Assembly: GCA_024699855.1 (NCBI GenBank)
Contig: JAMPIQ010000003.1
Location: 3,534,001-3,598,000 of the forward strand
Direction of reading: 5' to 3'
Origin: Aphelenchoides besseyi
Lineage: Eukaryota > Nematoda > Chromadorea > Rhabditida > Aphelenchoididae
DNA: 64,000 nucleotides
Shown: positions 52,719 through 63,306 of the stretch, in pieces
How the letters are laid out: every line of letters begins with the position of its first letter
How positions within the stretch are numbered: position 1 is the stretch's first letter
Translations under genes and position numbers: made by a program
Notes under the pieces: generated by a model
Told to the model about the DNA's origin: nothing
Seen by the model: the letters and a program-made list of their open reading frames with translations, nothing else
Database searches by the model: none

Positions 52719-54987
52719 ATGTGTGAATCCGATGTGCACGTTATTCTGGAAGCGATCGAAAACGTTCAGAAGTTTGTGGAGGTTTTTCGCTGCAATCCAA
52801 CCGATCCAAACGCCCATCAATTAAGTTGCTCTTTGAAAGTAAGTTGGAGATTTGAGTGTTTGTGTTACTTGTTACTTTCAGTCTCTTGTTGATAGCACGA
52901 GGAATTTTGTACCAACAAGTTTTCTTTCGGCAAACGATCCACGGGTCTTCGCGTTTATTGCCGAATGCAAATCACTTCTTTTGGACGACCATTGCGGGCT
53001 GTTGATTCGATCTCGTTTATGTATTTTGCTTTACAATTTCTGTCTTTTCAACCCTGCACTTCGTCGTTCATTCAGCGGCTATGACGGTTTTTGTGCCGCA
53101 GTTTTCGAGAACATGAAACAAGTAGTTAAAGACAATGTGGGAGTGCAGTCTTTAATTGATGTGTTACGAGTAGGTGGCACTGTCAATGACAGCAATGCAC
53201 ATCTATGATTTCAGGTATTGCAATTGTTAACATACGAACGTAATTTTGTTGTTGGCAGTTGGACATACGAGTTGCTCGGATACTTGAGTTCCAAAATGTT
53301 TGTTCTCAAAATTCATAACAATGTCATGGAACATTTACTGTTTAGTTTGATTAGTCCCGATGTTGAATATCTTCCATATTGTTTGGCCATTTTGTTGAAC
53401 TTAATCGCTCGCTCCAAAACCGTGAGAAATGAATTCATCTCAAAGGTACCGGTGTGCATTCATTGAGCGTTCATGTTATCTTTATTCAGTATTACAAGCA
53501 ATCAAAGAGTGTGCCACGAAGGTTAATGGACTTGTTGGCCAACGAATCGCGTTTGGTTGTCGTTTGTTGTTTGCTTATTATCGCTTATCTCGGGACAACC
53601 ATAACAACAACGGTGCGTTTCGAATACCAGCATTATTAGTGAAGATTCTTTTGCGTTTAGATTTTCTCACCTGAAAATATCTCACAAGTGTTGCTTTGTG
53701 GTTTTAACGTTCTTGTGGCTCCCGATCACATACTAACCGTTCAATATGCTGTTGACTATTTGAAGCGACTGTTGGTGAAAGAAACCGAAGACAAAATTTG
53801 TTTGAACGACGTTTGTCGCAACTATCCGACCTACGGATATTTCAAGAATACGATCGAAACTGTCAGCTCACTGCTTGTGAATTTGGATCCACGAAGTGAG
53901 GAAAGTGCAAAGATTTTTGATCTCATTCTCGCCCTCTGTCGCATCTCGGAGCTTCGAGCACCGATCTCCGAACTACTTTTGAAAACTCCACAAGCCGTTG
54001 AACCGCGAAATCGTCCAACGATTGCAATAATACGAGCAGGTGACTTTTTTTGCGAAACTAGTTGATGTTCTGTTCTTCTTCAGCTCAAATGACCATCGAT
54101 GAAACACCGTTGCAACGAACACCAATAAACGCGTTGAACTTGTTGGATATTTTAGCAAAGGTAAGTGTCTTTACGTGCTGTTACCTTCCGTTGTAGGAAT
54201 CAATTGAAGAAAGTGGATCGTTGAAGTCCTATTTTGACGATGTGAACACGTTGATTTCAATTGTCGAAATGAATGTTAAAACTCCGGTGGCAACAAACAG
54301 TGATTTGGTTGTTTTCCAGTGCCGACGAATCGCTGAAAGCTTGAAATTTTCGCAAAGTACGTCGACTTTCGCTTCGGACACCTTTTTTGTTTAGCGTTGA
54401 GCAGCGATCGGACAGCAAACGAACGACTTTGCAGTGTTCTGACCGCGCCGTTATGTTCCCATTTGAATGAAACGCAGTTCGTAATGAATTCGGTAATCGA
54501 ACGTGTTTCCTCTCCGTCCACTTCTGCGGATGCGATGGCCGGTGGTCAGTTGGAAATAAACGAATGGAAGTGAGTTCTTAAGTGATATGTTTAAGTTTAT
54601 GTTGTTGTTCAGCAAATGTGCCGTTGCAATTCCCATTCAACTGATTCGCTTGCTATCGATTTTAAAAGACCATTCGAGACCGCACAAGGATCTTTATTGG
54701 AGAACGTTGGAAGATGTACGTATTTTACCGTTCATTTCGTTTGCAATGCTTCGTGGATCACACGAACTTGTACGCGAAGCATTGATGTTGACCTCACAGT
54801 TTGCTCAAAACCAATCGTTTCAATGGGATACGTGAGTTGATTCTCGTTTATAAGATGCATTTTTATTTCCAGTCTCGCAATTCACGTTCGTCAATGTTCT
54901 CGTTTGTTTGCTTCGTCTGTGCCTCAAAATGGAAATTCTTCGGATCAAATAGGATCTTCAACAACTCTGAGCTCATTCAAAGAATAA
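52719..54987 (+). CDS. CIP2A-like protein (ARM-repeat part only)
   Basis: CIP2A is a cytosolic PP2A-B56 inhibitor that also tethers mitotic DNA breaks with TOPBP1. Exons proposed: 52719-52838, 52882-53169, 53215-53445, 53490-53612, 53661-54039, 54084-54160, 54197-54356, 54395-54569, 54612-54831, 54873-54987. The order of conserved blocks follows the CIP2A armadillo region: VLQLLTYERNFVVGSWTYEL, PYCLAILLNLIARSKTVRNE, SQVLLCGFNVLV, FDLILALCRISELRAPISEL, VVFQCRRIAESLKFS, and LYWRTLEDVRILPFISFAML with REALMLTSQFAQ. It ends at TAA 54985-54987, about 620 residues. The long C-terminal coiled coil of vertebrate CIP2A (about 905 residues in total) has no room, because the next gene converges 35 bp away. 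Identification is from block order and is fairly, not fully, secure. Confidence 0.65.
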
Positions 54988-55021
54988 TATACGTTTACGT
55001 GTTCATTGAAACAATTGGGAT

Positions 55022-56989
55022 TCAAAATCCATTGAAAATAAAGACAACAAAACTGAGAAGTGACAAACGAGTGAACAAATTGACGGCTGTTGTTGAAGCA
55101 AATGATTTGGTTGTGCTTTGGACTGGAGCAACAGTGCTTTGATCTGGATTCGTATTATCTTGACCCCACGGATATGCAAGAATCTGATCCGAACAAGTAC
55201 CGGAGTTCTGAAGAGCGTAATCTGTCAATTTGCTTTGAAGTTTTGAACGATCGCAGTTTCCAGTTGTCGATCCAGAGTTCCAACATTTCAGAATGTTGAT
55301 GACCTAAAACAGTTATTAGTGATGAGTCGAGTGTTTTGGACTTGCTTGGTATCGAACTTGTTTCAAGTTTTCCGCATCGCAACTTGTCGGCTGATGCAAA
55401 TGAGCGAAACGATTGGCGCCCGGTATCAAGTATCCGTATTGGTCAGTTGAAATGTCGGTTACCCGTCCAACAGATGCGGGATCATATTCAGAGTCGCTGC
55501 AAATCCAAGGAACTTCAGTTGACAAATAAGTTGAACTAACATGAAAATCGTGTTTTTAAGATCCTTGAAGTTGAAATTGTTGGTCTTTGTTTTCATGTAA
55601 TCGGGAGTGAACTTTGCGGCTGTAAAATCGGAAAACTTTTCCTCGCAATCGCTTCTTAATAGCGAGATCCATGTTGTGTCATCTTCACACTTGGTCACCG
55701 AAGGGAAGTAGTTGTTGGGATCGGCTAAGTTTTTTTAATTATAATGCAAAATATTTTTTGAGTTCTTTTAATACAAAAAAATGATATGTTTGAAGACAGT
55801 TTAAAGATATCGGTTACCTTGTGGGCAGGTGTATTCCGGAGCTGTCGTACATTTGAGGCTCAATTCACGTCGATCGATTGGTTGTGCGTTTGCACGTATG
55901 TTGTGTTTGCCGTCACTGTCTGTATCACTGGTCTGATAATAAGCTTCGATTAATTTGCTCAATGGTTCCAGTTTTTTTGCAAGAGTGTCTCCTCCCGTGT
56001 TTTGGATCGATTCACAGTACGTCTAAACCAGATCTCATTTCCGTCTGCTTATTCACTTCTACCTTCAATGGTCGTTTACCGAATTTGAGCACTTTAGGTG
56101 GATCCGACCCGGGAATGGTGTACGAATGTTCCATATCAAAGTTTTGCAGCGCCAAACCATAATAAGCGGCATGTAAGTAGTTTCTGAGTTCATCAAATTT
56201 GGAGATAATCGTAATGTCCGGATTCAATTTTAACGCATCTACTGCGTCTTTGTTGTTATCGGCAGTTATTGTAGCAATAGCGTCAAATCCTGCTTTTAAT
56301 TTCGTCATATCACATTTCTCCGTTGAGTAGATGGTATTTAACGTCTTGTCTAATGCACCCAACGCAACGTTGCCACCTTGATGCAATTTGAGATGTGCGT
56401 TTGAAATGATTGCTCTAAATGCTTGGATCACCATCAGATCCTGATCAGTAAACTTACCCCGAAATTAAGTCTGTATTCTGGAGTCGAAACAACGTTGCCA
56501 ACTCTCCTGCGTATCCGGCACCGCTCAGATAGACTTTTTCGTTGTTCGTACGAACTTTCGTAATCACCGCTTTAACATCGGCAAGAATGTTGTCAACATT
56601 TAAGTCCGAATAGTAAGCCAAATCGTTAGCATTGCCGGTGATAGTCCATGTCGATTTACCGTAGTATCTCGATTCAACAACAACCAATGTGGCGTTTAGT
56701 TGTTTTGCAATATCGTAAATCAACGATTGGTGATTGGCAACATTGTCGGCAGAGTCTCCGAACGTCAAATGCACAAGAATTGGACCGCCATTGATTGCGA
56801 ATTGTTTATTCGTGTAATAGCTGAATTGAAAGATTACAAATGCAACTCCCAAACTACTTACTGAAGATCAAACTTTGTACCGTCTGTTGCCGAAACCGGA
56901 ACATTAAGTGTTGTATCAGTTAAAGTTGGATTTCCATCGGCACGAACAAATGCCCATAACACGGCCGTCAAAGCCAAACGTTGCCACAT
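55022..56989 (-). CDS. serine carboxypeptidase S28-like protein, catalytically dead
   Basis: S28 enzymes (PRCP/DPP7 group) remove residues next to proline in lysosomes or outside the cell. The ATG at 56989 starts a signal peptide (MWQRLALTAVLWAFVRA). Then FDLHYYTNKQF, INGGPILVHLTFG, VVVESRYYGKST (family EHRYYG) and the nucleophile region as LSGAGYAGELATLFRLQ, where active enzymes have GGSYGG. The serine is glycine. Near the end IPGANRFAHLH stands where the family has GAHH.DL, so the histidine is also doubtful. Other blocks are KRPLKTYCESIQNTGGD, YTCPQ and VTKCEDDTTWISLL. The tail is Thr/Ser-rich with a hydrophobic end (LLSFVVFIFNGF), suiting a GPI anchor. Next to GGGG at about 56457 a frame shift is needed. 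One intron (55304-55345) uses a GC donor. Confidence 0.78.
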
Positions 56990-56999
56990 GATCAGTTAC

Positions 57000-57840
57000 C
57001 GTAAGCGGTTAGTTAGAGAACGTTGCCTATAAAAAGTCGAATATCAAAACACATCGACTGTACCTCACCTTTCCTCGATCGATGTCCAATATAAAATGGA
57101 ACGATGAAGCGGCGTCTCAAAAAGCGTGGGATCTAAGGTGGCTCGTTCGCTTTTGAAGAATCGTCGAAGGTGTGGATGATCGAGAGGTCGATTTTATTTC
57201 TGTTTCATCGTTGACGTTTGTTTGGCCACGGGTGGAGTTTTTCACGCGGATCACACGGATCACGTCGAACTACAGGATGCTCGTAAAATTCTTTGCTATT
57301 GTCGTCAATTTCGTCATCTCTGCTTCGCCTGCTCGTTTATCATCGAGCAAACATGTCCGGTTATGATAAGGCCGAGCAAAATCGAATCAGAACTATGTCG
57401 CTGACGAAACGCAAACTTATTGCTTAAGAGTCGTGATTCATATTGCACGATCATAAAAATGAAGAGCCTGTGGATGAGACAACCGTAAGCTGTTTATCAT
57501 AAGAATAACTTTCAGTTTGTTTACGATCGAACTTTAATTGGTTATTAAGCATAACGCGGTTTCAAACTTTGAGTCACTCTCTTACCTATTCCCATTTTCA
57601 CGTTTAGTTTCAATTAGCAATTAGTGAATCATGCCCTTCAAATTCCGTATTCTACGTGTCGATTAATAGCCTCAAAGAACCGTTACTAAATCGAGGCGAT
57701 GATAGAATGGTACGCAATTGTTCGGTCTTGATTCCGCTAAAAACATACAGAAATCAAAAGAACTACATCCGGTTTATTCATCAACAACCGATCACTTGAG
57801 TTCACGTGAACGAGAGATTTCTTGAAAGGGATCTTGATCA
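57000..57840. other. intergenic, no convincing gene
   Basis: A plus-strand frame at 57222-57404 has a cysteine-rich stretch (CYCRQFRHLCFAC), but there is no matching domain and no clear splice partners. Confidence 0.35.
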
Positions 57841-57853
57841 CTATTCAGCAATT

Positions 57854-59183
57854 TCAATTCCACTGCATTCGAAGTTGACTGAAATAAATCTCGGGTTCTT
57901 GTTTAATGTTGAACGCCAATTGAACACCGTCGGTGCTCACTATCGTATGTTTAGTCTTCAGAGGAGTGATATATTGAGCTCGAAGGTGAAATAAACCGGC
58001 AGCGATGCGAAGATGTCGAGCGAAATCCTGACGCCACAAGTGAGTTGAGGAGATGGCGAGATTTATTACGACCTGTAAATTCGATGTTTGAGAGTGTGAT
58101 TGTAGTTAAAGAGCTCTTATAATCCACACAACCCGAAAACTAACTGACCAGAGAAAAAAATGTTGCAGACATGTTGGTTACTGTACGCATAAAATAGACT
58201 GTGGACTGAAACGTTCGATTGTAAGTTAGGAGTACGAAGTTCAACTTACTCCTGTCTCGGTGTCGATGAAAATCGAATAGCAAAAAGTGGCAACAACAAA
58301 CGGCATACAAACACAAAATGCAAACAGCGATCTTACGAATATCGAGAGAACTCGAGTGTTTTCATTGATCTGCAAATGAAATTGATTAGTCGAAGTTGTT
58401 CAACGAAAAATACCTGGCATTTCTGGGACAACGTGTAAATCTTGACATGATGCTGAGATCGATATAAATGAATTCGATTCTTGATGTAAACATATGAGAA
58501 CGCCTGAGTACGTAAATGACACCTCTTAAGGGATTGAATGAAACTTACCGTAGCAATAAGCATCAATTCAACGCAAATGAATATGCAAGCAATTGCGAAC
58601 GTGTCGACTGCTGAAATCGGTTAGATGGTTGTTAAACGTGTTCAGAACTTTACAATGAATTGTAAGATATGCCAAAGAAAGTCCACAGGTCCAAGAAACG
58701 ACCACAGAAATCCACAGAATGCGTGTATGATTCTTTCTTTCGTAACTTTTAAGCTGCGTCGTTGCCATCACACGTTCTAAGATGACAAACAACAAACAAG
58801 TGATTTCGAAGAAGGCTGAGCAAACTCTTGTAATTTCGGCAAATCGAAAGATGGTTACTTTAAGGAAAATGGAACGTTCCGCTAAAAATTAAGATTCATT
58901 TGCGTCTTTTGCTGTAGTACTAACCGTTGATGCGTGGATCCACAAAAGAAGCTGCACATACTAGAAGACGAGAGAAGTTCAGGAAGAAGTAGCCGGTAGC
59001 TAAATGAGCGATCATGAAGACCAAATTGCGATGAAAAAGAATTTTTCTTTTGAAGATTATGAACGCATTGACCAGTGAAATTTGAATCAAAATCAACATC
59101 GTAGTCTCGATGGCGTTTGTAATCATCAACCAACAGGGTGGCAAATTCATTTGTTCGTAGGATGTTGGCGTCACAATATTCAT
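57854..59183 (-). CDS. serpentine chemoreceptor, Sre/Sra-superfamily-like (receptor 1)
   Basis: A nematode seven-transmembrane chemosensory receptor, expected in sensory neuron membranes. The ATG at 59183 starts MNIVTPTSYEQM. Exons: 59183-58925, 58881-58649, then about 58610-58555, about 58518-58418, about 58370-58252, a 24-nt exon at about 58205-58182, and about 58075-57854. Membrane stretches seen are MLILIQISLVNAFIIF, NLVFMIAHLATGYFFL, ACSAFFEITCLLFVILERVMA (the ERVxAT block followed by a YE pair, typical of Sre), ILWISVVVSWTCGLSLAYL, FAIACIFICVELMLIA, and FAFCVCMPFVVATFCYSIF after the INENTRVLS block. The tail after helix 7 is long and ends at a stop at 57854. Receptor 3 shares the I.EN.R block, so the two are probably paralogues. 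Confidence 0.75.
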
Positions 59184-59229
59184 AACCAACAAATGAGACT
59201 TGTAACCTTAGAGTGAACAACCAACTTTC

Positions 59230-60500
59230 AAGCGTTCTCTGAAGCCTGAGCGCTGAAACGCTAAAGGCGGTTACCTAGTTTTCAAATTCCAGTGACTGTG
59301 CTTGTGTTGATGACCTCTCGGTCTGAAAAGTGCGACCACTTTTCAACTGATCGGATTACGTTTTCAAGTCTACGGTTCACGAAATCAAATTAATTTTTTC
59401 CAAAAAAACAAACTTTGAGTCGATTAATAGAATCGTTGAAGCAACCTCCAGTGTCCATCGTGTTGATTCGTTGGTCTAAAATTTCGATTCCAAATCTCCT
59501 GTTATTGTCGAATTCTAATTGTTTTTGTGGTTCAAGTTTTTTTCTACACAAACTTTGTAATCAACTTTGCGATGTTCGAAGGACCACAGTTATCAAGACA
59601 AAAATGAGTTAACCTTTCAGTTGATTTTACGATTCGATTATCGACAACTTTGCTGCAACGTTCAACTTCGTTGATGTGGGTTTTGAAAATACAGACTATG
59701 TTTTTAGCAACAGATTATCTTGCAAACGAGTCCGAAGAACACTGAAGATGGTCGATTTGTTTCGGTAAAGTTGCCCTACTAATGTCGTGTAAACCAAAAC
59801 TCCGAGAAGTTTGTTGCCGTGACTCAATAGCCAAAGATGATTTAATTTATGTCCAATAATTGACAATCGGATTTCAACTCCAAGTGATACGCAGTTTTCA
59901 ACCCACGTGAAAACCAGTCGATTTCAACCAAACGCTTTTTCTTCCTGTAAGACTGTCTGGTGAATTAACTACAATTTGGTTGGCGAAAACACCAAGTTCC
60001 GGTTGTTATTTCTAGACTCTTGAATTGAAAATGAAATCAACTGATTCTCGAGCTTCGTTCAACATCGCTTATCATGAGTACGACCGTCAACAGCGTTTAT
60101 CTTCCAACTATTCAGTTTGGACTTTACGTGAACGCGAACTGTTTGTCATTCGATTGTTGAATTAGCAGCCATAAGCCGACTTCTTTGTCCATATTAACAG
60201 TCCCATTGATCTTATTGGATTTCCTACAAATTAACGTTTGTCTTCCGCACTGTAATTAACGACCTTTAACCTAATGGAAAGTAAAAGTTTTTATTAGATT
60301 TTGATAGAAAACATAAAATGGCCAATCGGACTTCTGATCTCGACGGCCGTTTGTAATGCCCATTCGAAGTTCGCTGACGAATGTTCTGAGGTTGAAAAGA
60401 ACAAACAGAAATTACATCATCGATCTGCCGAATTCGAAAAGTCAACTGAAATCGAACGTAAATAATTGATGGCCATTGGCATTGTAAACGACATGTGTTC
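59230..60500. other. intergenic between chemoreceptor genes, no gene seen
   Basis: 1.27 kb of AT-rich DNA. Open frames are below 70 codons and unsupported. Confidence 0.45.
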
Positions 60501-60502
60501 GC

Positions 60503-61796
60503 TCACAAAACTTTACTTATGGACACGGCCGTTTGGTGATTACTCCACACTTCAAGTCCCGGAGTCTTTGAAATGAGTCTGTAGATCGAGTGGACTAGTG
60601 CTTGGCGGTACCGCGACACGAAGACTAATGGAACAAGTGGATTTAATAAGGGAACCTACGAAATCACTTAAAGGAAAAAGGTTTTGTTGCTTACCAATGT
60701 GTATGATGTAACTGAAAAGATATACGTTGTTAAAACGGTAATCGATTTCAACTTACACAGAATGTTGTAATAGATTGTTTGATAGTAAACTCCGAAGTCG
60801 AGAGTGTAAGAGCTGAAAAGGACCGGACCTGCACGAAGAATTATTGTCGTTTTATTCAATTGGATTACCGAAATAAGCGCAAAACGGCACCAAACTTTGC
60901 AGACCAATCGTCAATGAAACTTGCCATTGAATAGCGCGATTCTGTGCGGACATTAATGCACTTTGTTTGTGTAGAAAACGCCAAATTGAAAACATGCAGA
61001 ACATTATGATGAAGTAAAAATAAGCCAACGAACTAGACATGTAGAACCATATTTTAAATTGAACTATACGCCATGTTGTATTCAAATTCACGATACTAAA
61101 TTGAGGCAGAAAACGAGTACAGGAAGAGTTGTATTTCGGCATCGTTTGCAAATTTTCGAAGTGAGTAGAAGCGGAAAGCATCGTAATGGCAACGGAAGCA
61201 ACGTAGCAATATACGAGTACACATAAGAATAGACACGAAAATTGGAAATAAGACATACGGTAGTTTCTAAATGACCCATTTATGAGTTATGGATTGGTGA
61301 TTTACCTTACAACAAGCAGATAACGAAAAACGAACGGAATTACTGAATGAGCAAAAATTTCATGCTGTTGATGAGCACTGTTACCTGAATACAAGACGAC
61401 AGTATAACAAGCTAAGTACTCAATTATTAAAAGATAGTGAAGATTCTGTTGTTTAAACATCGGCCAATCTTCAACTAAAGCAGGTAACCAGCCGTCTAAA
61501 CACATAGTTAGAATCGAGTGCTTTCCCAGTTGAACCGGTCGCTAAAATTGCCAGAGGTTGAGTGTGTGTATCATCAAACTTACCACTTGAGTTGAATGTT
61601 GCAATAATGCACTGGTAAAATCTAGGATTGTCGAAGTGTAGAGTACTGGCATATATGACTTCATAAGTGGATGAGTGTCGTTTCTGATTAAGAAAAAGAG
61701 GATGGCATTCAACGAACACGCAGCGATTGTAATGGTTGTGAAGTAAAATTGAGACAATTTGTCCGGACAGTTAACATCTGTGGTCTCGTTGTTCAT
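60503..61796 (-). CDS. serpentine chemoreceptor, Str/Srh/Srd-superfamily-like (receptor 2)
   Basis: ATG at 61796 (MNNETTDVNC). Exons recovered by splice signals: 61796 to about 61586, about 61496-61389, about 61350-61310, about 61268-60854, about 60828-60758, a short exon near 60710, and about 60628-60503. Membrane stretches: FYFTTITIAACSLNAILFFLI, VLYTSTILDFTSALL, YLLIIEYLACYTVVLY, VIPFVFRYLLVV (equivalent of the family's IPF..RY block), LFLCVLVYCYVASVAITML, LAYFYFIIMFCMFSIWRFL, and WQVSLTIGLQSLVPFCAYFG (the Q..IP block of helix 6). The cytosolic end reads VFVSRYRQALVHS, the usual PYR-like motif after helix 7. It belongs to a different family from receptors 1 and 3. No lesion was seen. Confidence 0.7.
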
Positions 61797-62012
61797 GTTA
61801 AAACTGTAAAGCATACGGTTAAACTTAATCAAATACAATGAGAGAAACTAAGAAACGATTGCCACATGCAATAAACTCGTAAACAAGAAAGAAATGTGAT
61901 TACTAGCTACCGTATTCGATCTTTACGTTTCATTATTCAACGGATATGTAAAGTGAAGTTATCTAAACATAAAATATCTTATTCACAAGTTAATCTAAAT
62001 TGAAAACTCTGT

Positions 62013-62025
62013 ATTATAAAAATTT
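62013..62025 (+). promoter_or_regulatory. TATA-like element before the small secreted-peptide ORF
   Basis: TATTATAAAAATT lies about 50 bp upstream of the ATG at 62070. TTTGCAG at 62039-62045 could be a trans-splice acceptor. The two readings are alternatives for the 5' end. Confidence 0.3.
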
Positions 62026-62069
62026 TTCGCACGAAGATATTTGCAGGTGAAAAGTCGAGACTTTAACGA

Positions 62070-62210
62070 ATGGGTTTCCTCACTTTCTTCGTATTAGTGG
62101 CCATCTGGTATGCGGAACCTGAACAAGCGACTTTCACCGATGGTATTTCTCAGCCCATCATTATCTCACAGAATTCTGCTAGCAGTGGACAACATAAGTA
62201 CAGTAATTAG
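62070..62210 (+). CDS. candidate 46-residue secreted peptide
   Basis: ATG 62070 to TAG 62208-62210. The first 15 residues (MGFLTFFVLVAIWYA) form a good signal peptide, with probable cleavage after the alanine or a few residues later. The rest is polar, rich in Ser, Gln and Asn, with no cysteine and no dibasic site, so it is not an obvious neuropeptide precursor. It lies between chemoreceptor genes in otherwise empty sequence, and the family is not recognised. Support is the signal peptide plus upstream TATA-like and acceptor-like sequences. A chance frame remains possible. Confidence 0.35.
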   Translation: MGFLTFFVLVAIWYAEPEQATFTDGISQPIIISQNSASSGQHKYSN

Positions 62211-62590
62211 AGTTGAATCCATGGAATCCTTGAACGATGTTTACGGTTAATAGCAAATCTACAGTTTGTATCTTTGGTCTTCGGCTAATTGTTTATTCAA
62301 TTAATTCTGAGAATGTTCTTCTTGCCAAATTCTCGATACTCGAATCTTGTTGACATTTCACTTGAAACGTGTCTTCTGTTACCAGCAAGTGAACTGCAGT
62401 GATCGTGTTTATGTAACAAAATTAGCGGTTTTCGATGCAAACAACTTCATTGTGTAGGTTGTAAGTTACTTCTGAAGTCAATAAAAAACAAAGCATTTGA
62501 GTAGCCGGCGCCAAAGTAGATCAGCTCCCCATCGTATTTCAGCCCTCGAATTTGGATAATTTCTCTACTTCTCAATCAACTTATCGGTTT
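62211..62590. other. intergenic, no gene seen
   Basis: AT-rich spacer between the small peptide ORF and the transposase remnant. Confidence 0.4.
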
Positions 62591-62604
62591 ACAACAACTA
62601 GCTC

Positions 62605-62850
62605 ACTAGAACGGATAGATTCTGTTGACGTCGCCCCAGAAACTTAGCAAAAAAGCCTCACGATTGTTGTAGCGGTACATGCCTTCGGCGATGTACGACC
62701 CCAACAAAACAATTCGGACCTTGTCCATGTTGTCCGCATTGCCAGCTGAAAGTTCCTTGGCGCGCTTCAATAAATCCTTCATCTGCGACCAGAATCCTTA
62801 AACGGTGTTGGTGTGAATGCCAAGAGCGTCGTCAGGAATTCTAAACAAAA
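62605..62850 (-). pseudogene. Merlin/IS1016-type (ISXO2-like) transposase remnant
   Basis: On the minus strand: ALGIHTNTV, a stop codon, GFWSQMKDLL, then DKVRIVLLGSYIAEGMYRYN and REAFLLSFWGDV. This is the end of a DDE transposase of the ISXO2/Merlin kind, whose motif is H.NTIEGFWS..K followed by a helix and F.+RYN.R. The stop (TAA) stands exactly where the catalytic glutamate is expected (GAA to TAA is one base). The rest of the transposase and its inverted repeats were not found. A dead fragment. Confidence 0.6.
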
Positions 62851-62869
62851 AAATTAATGGGATTCAAAA

Positions 62870-63300
62870 TCAATCGATTGGGGGTCAAAATTTGCAAATT
62901 TGGGGCGCTGCACTACGATAAAATGCTGGGCGGCTGGGATACGTCAGAACCGAATAGCCAAACGTTTGCATTTTAACCACTTGCTTATGAGGAAGTTAGC
63001 ATATCTTGCAAGATCATATCAATTAAATTATCTCTTGTGGTATGTTTAAAGATAAAAGAGAACCCTTAGTGTTTGTTTATCTTAGCCCATTGCTATTAAA
63101 ACTTTGAATTGACATTAGATTTACTTTTAATGTCCAAGAATTCATTTTCTACACGCATTTCAGATGATCAAAACTCGTGCATTTAACAACTTTTATTCAA
63201 ATAATTAAAATAGATAAGATCCCAAAGTTCCTGTGGACTTGTACACAAACGACAGACTGAATGATTAGCTTTTCGAGTTGGCATTGAGGTCGTTGAATTT
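62870..63300. other. intergenic, no gene seen
   Basis: AT-rich sequence between the Merlin remnant and the 3' end of receptor 3. Confidence 0.45.
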
Positions 63301-63306
63301 CCGGTC

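Noticed and set aside
56440..56460. A 17-nt intron (GTAAGT...GATCAG) in the S28-like gene
   Set aside because: Far shorter than any other intron here and its removal gives a stop; a one-base slip in the G-run explains the frame better.
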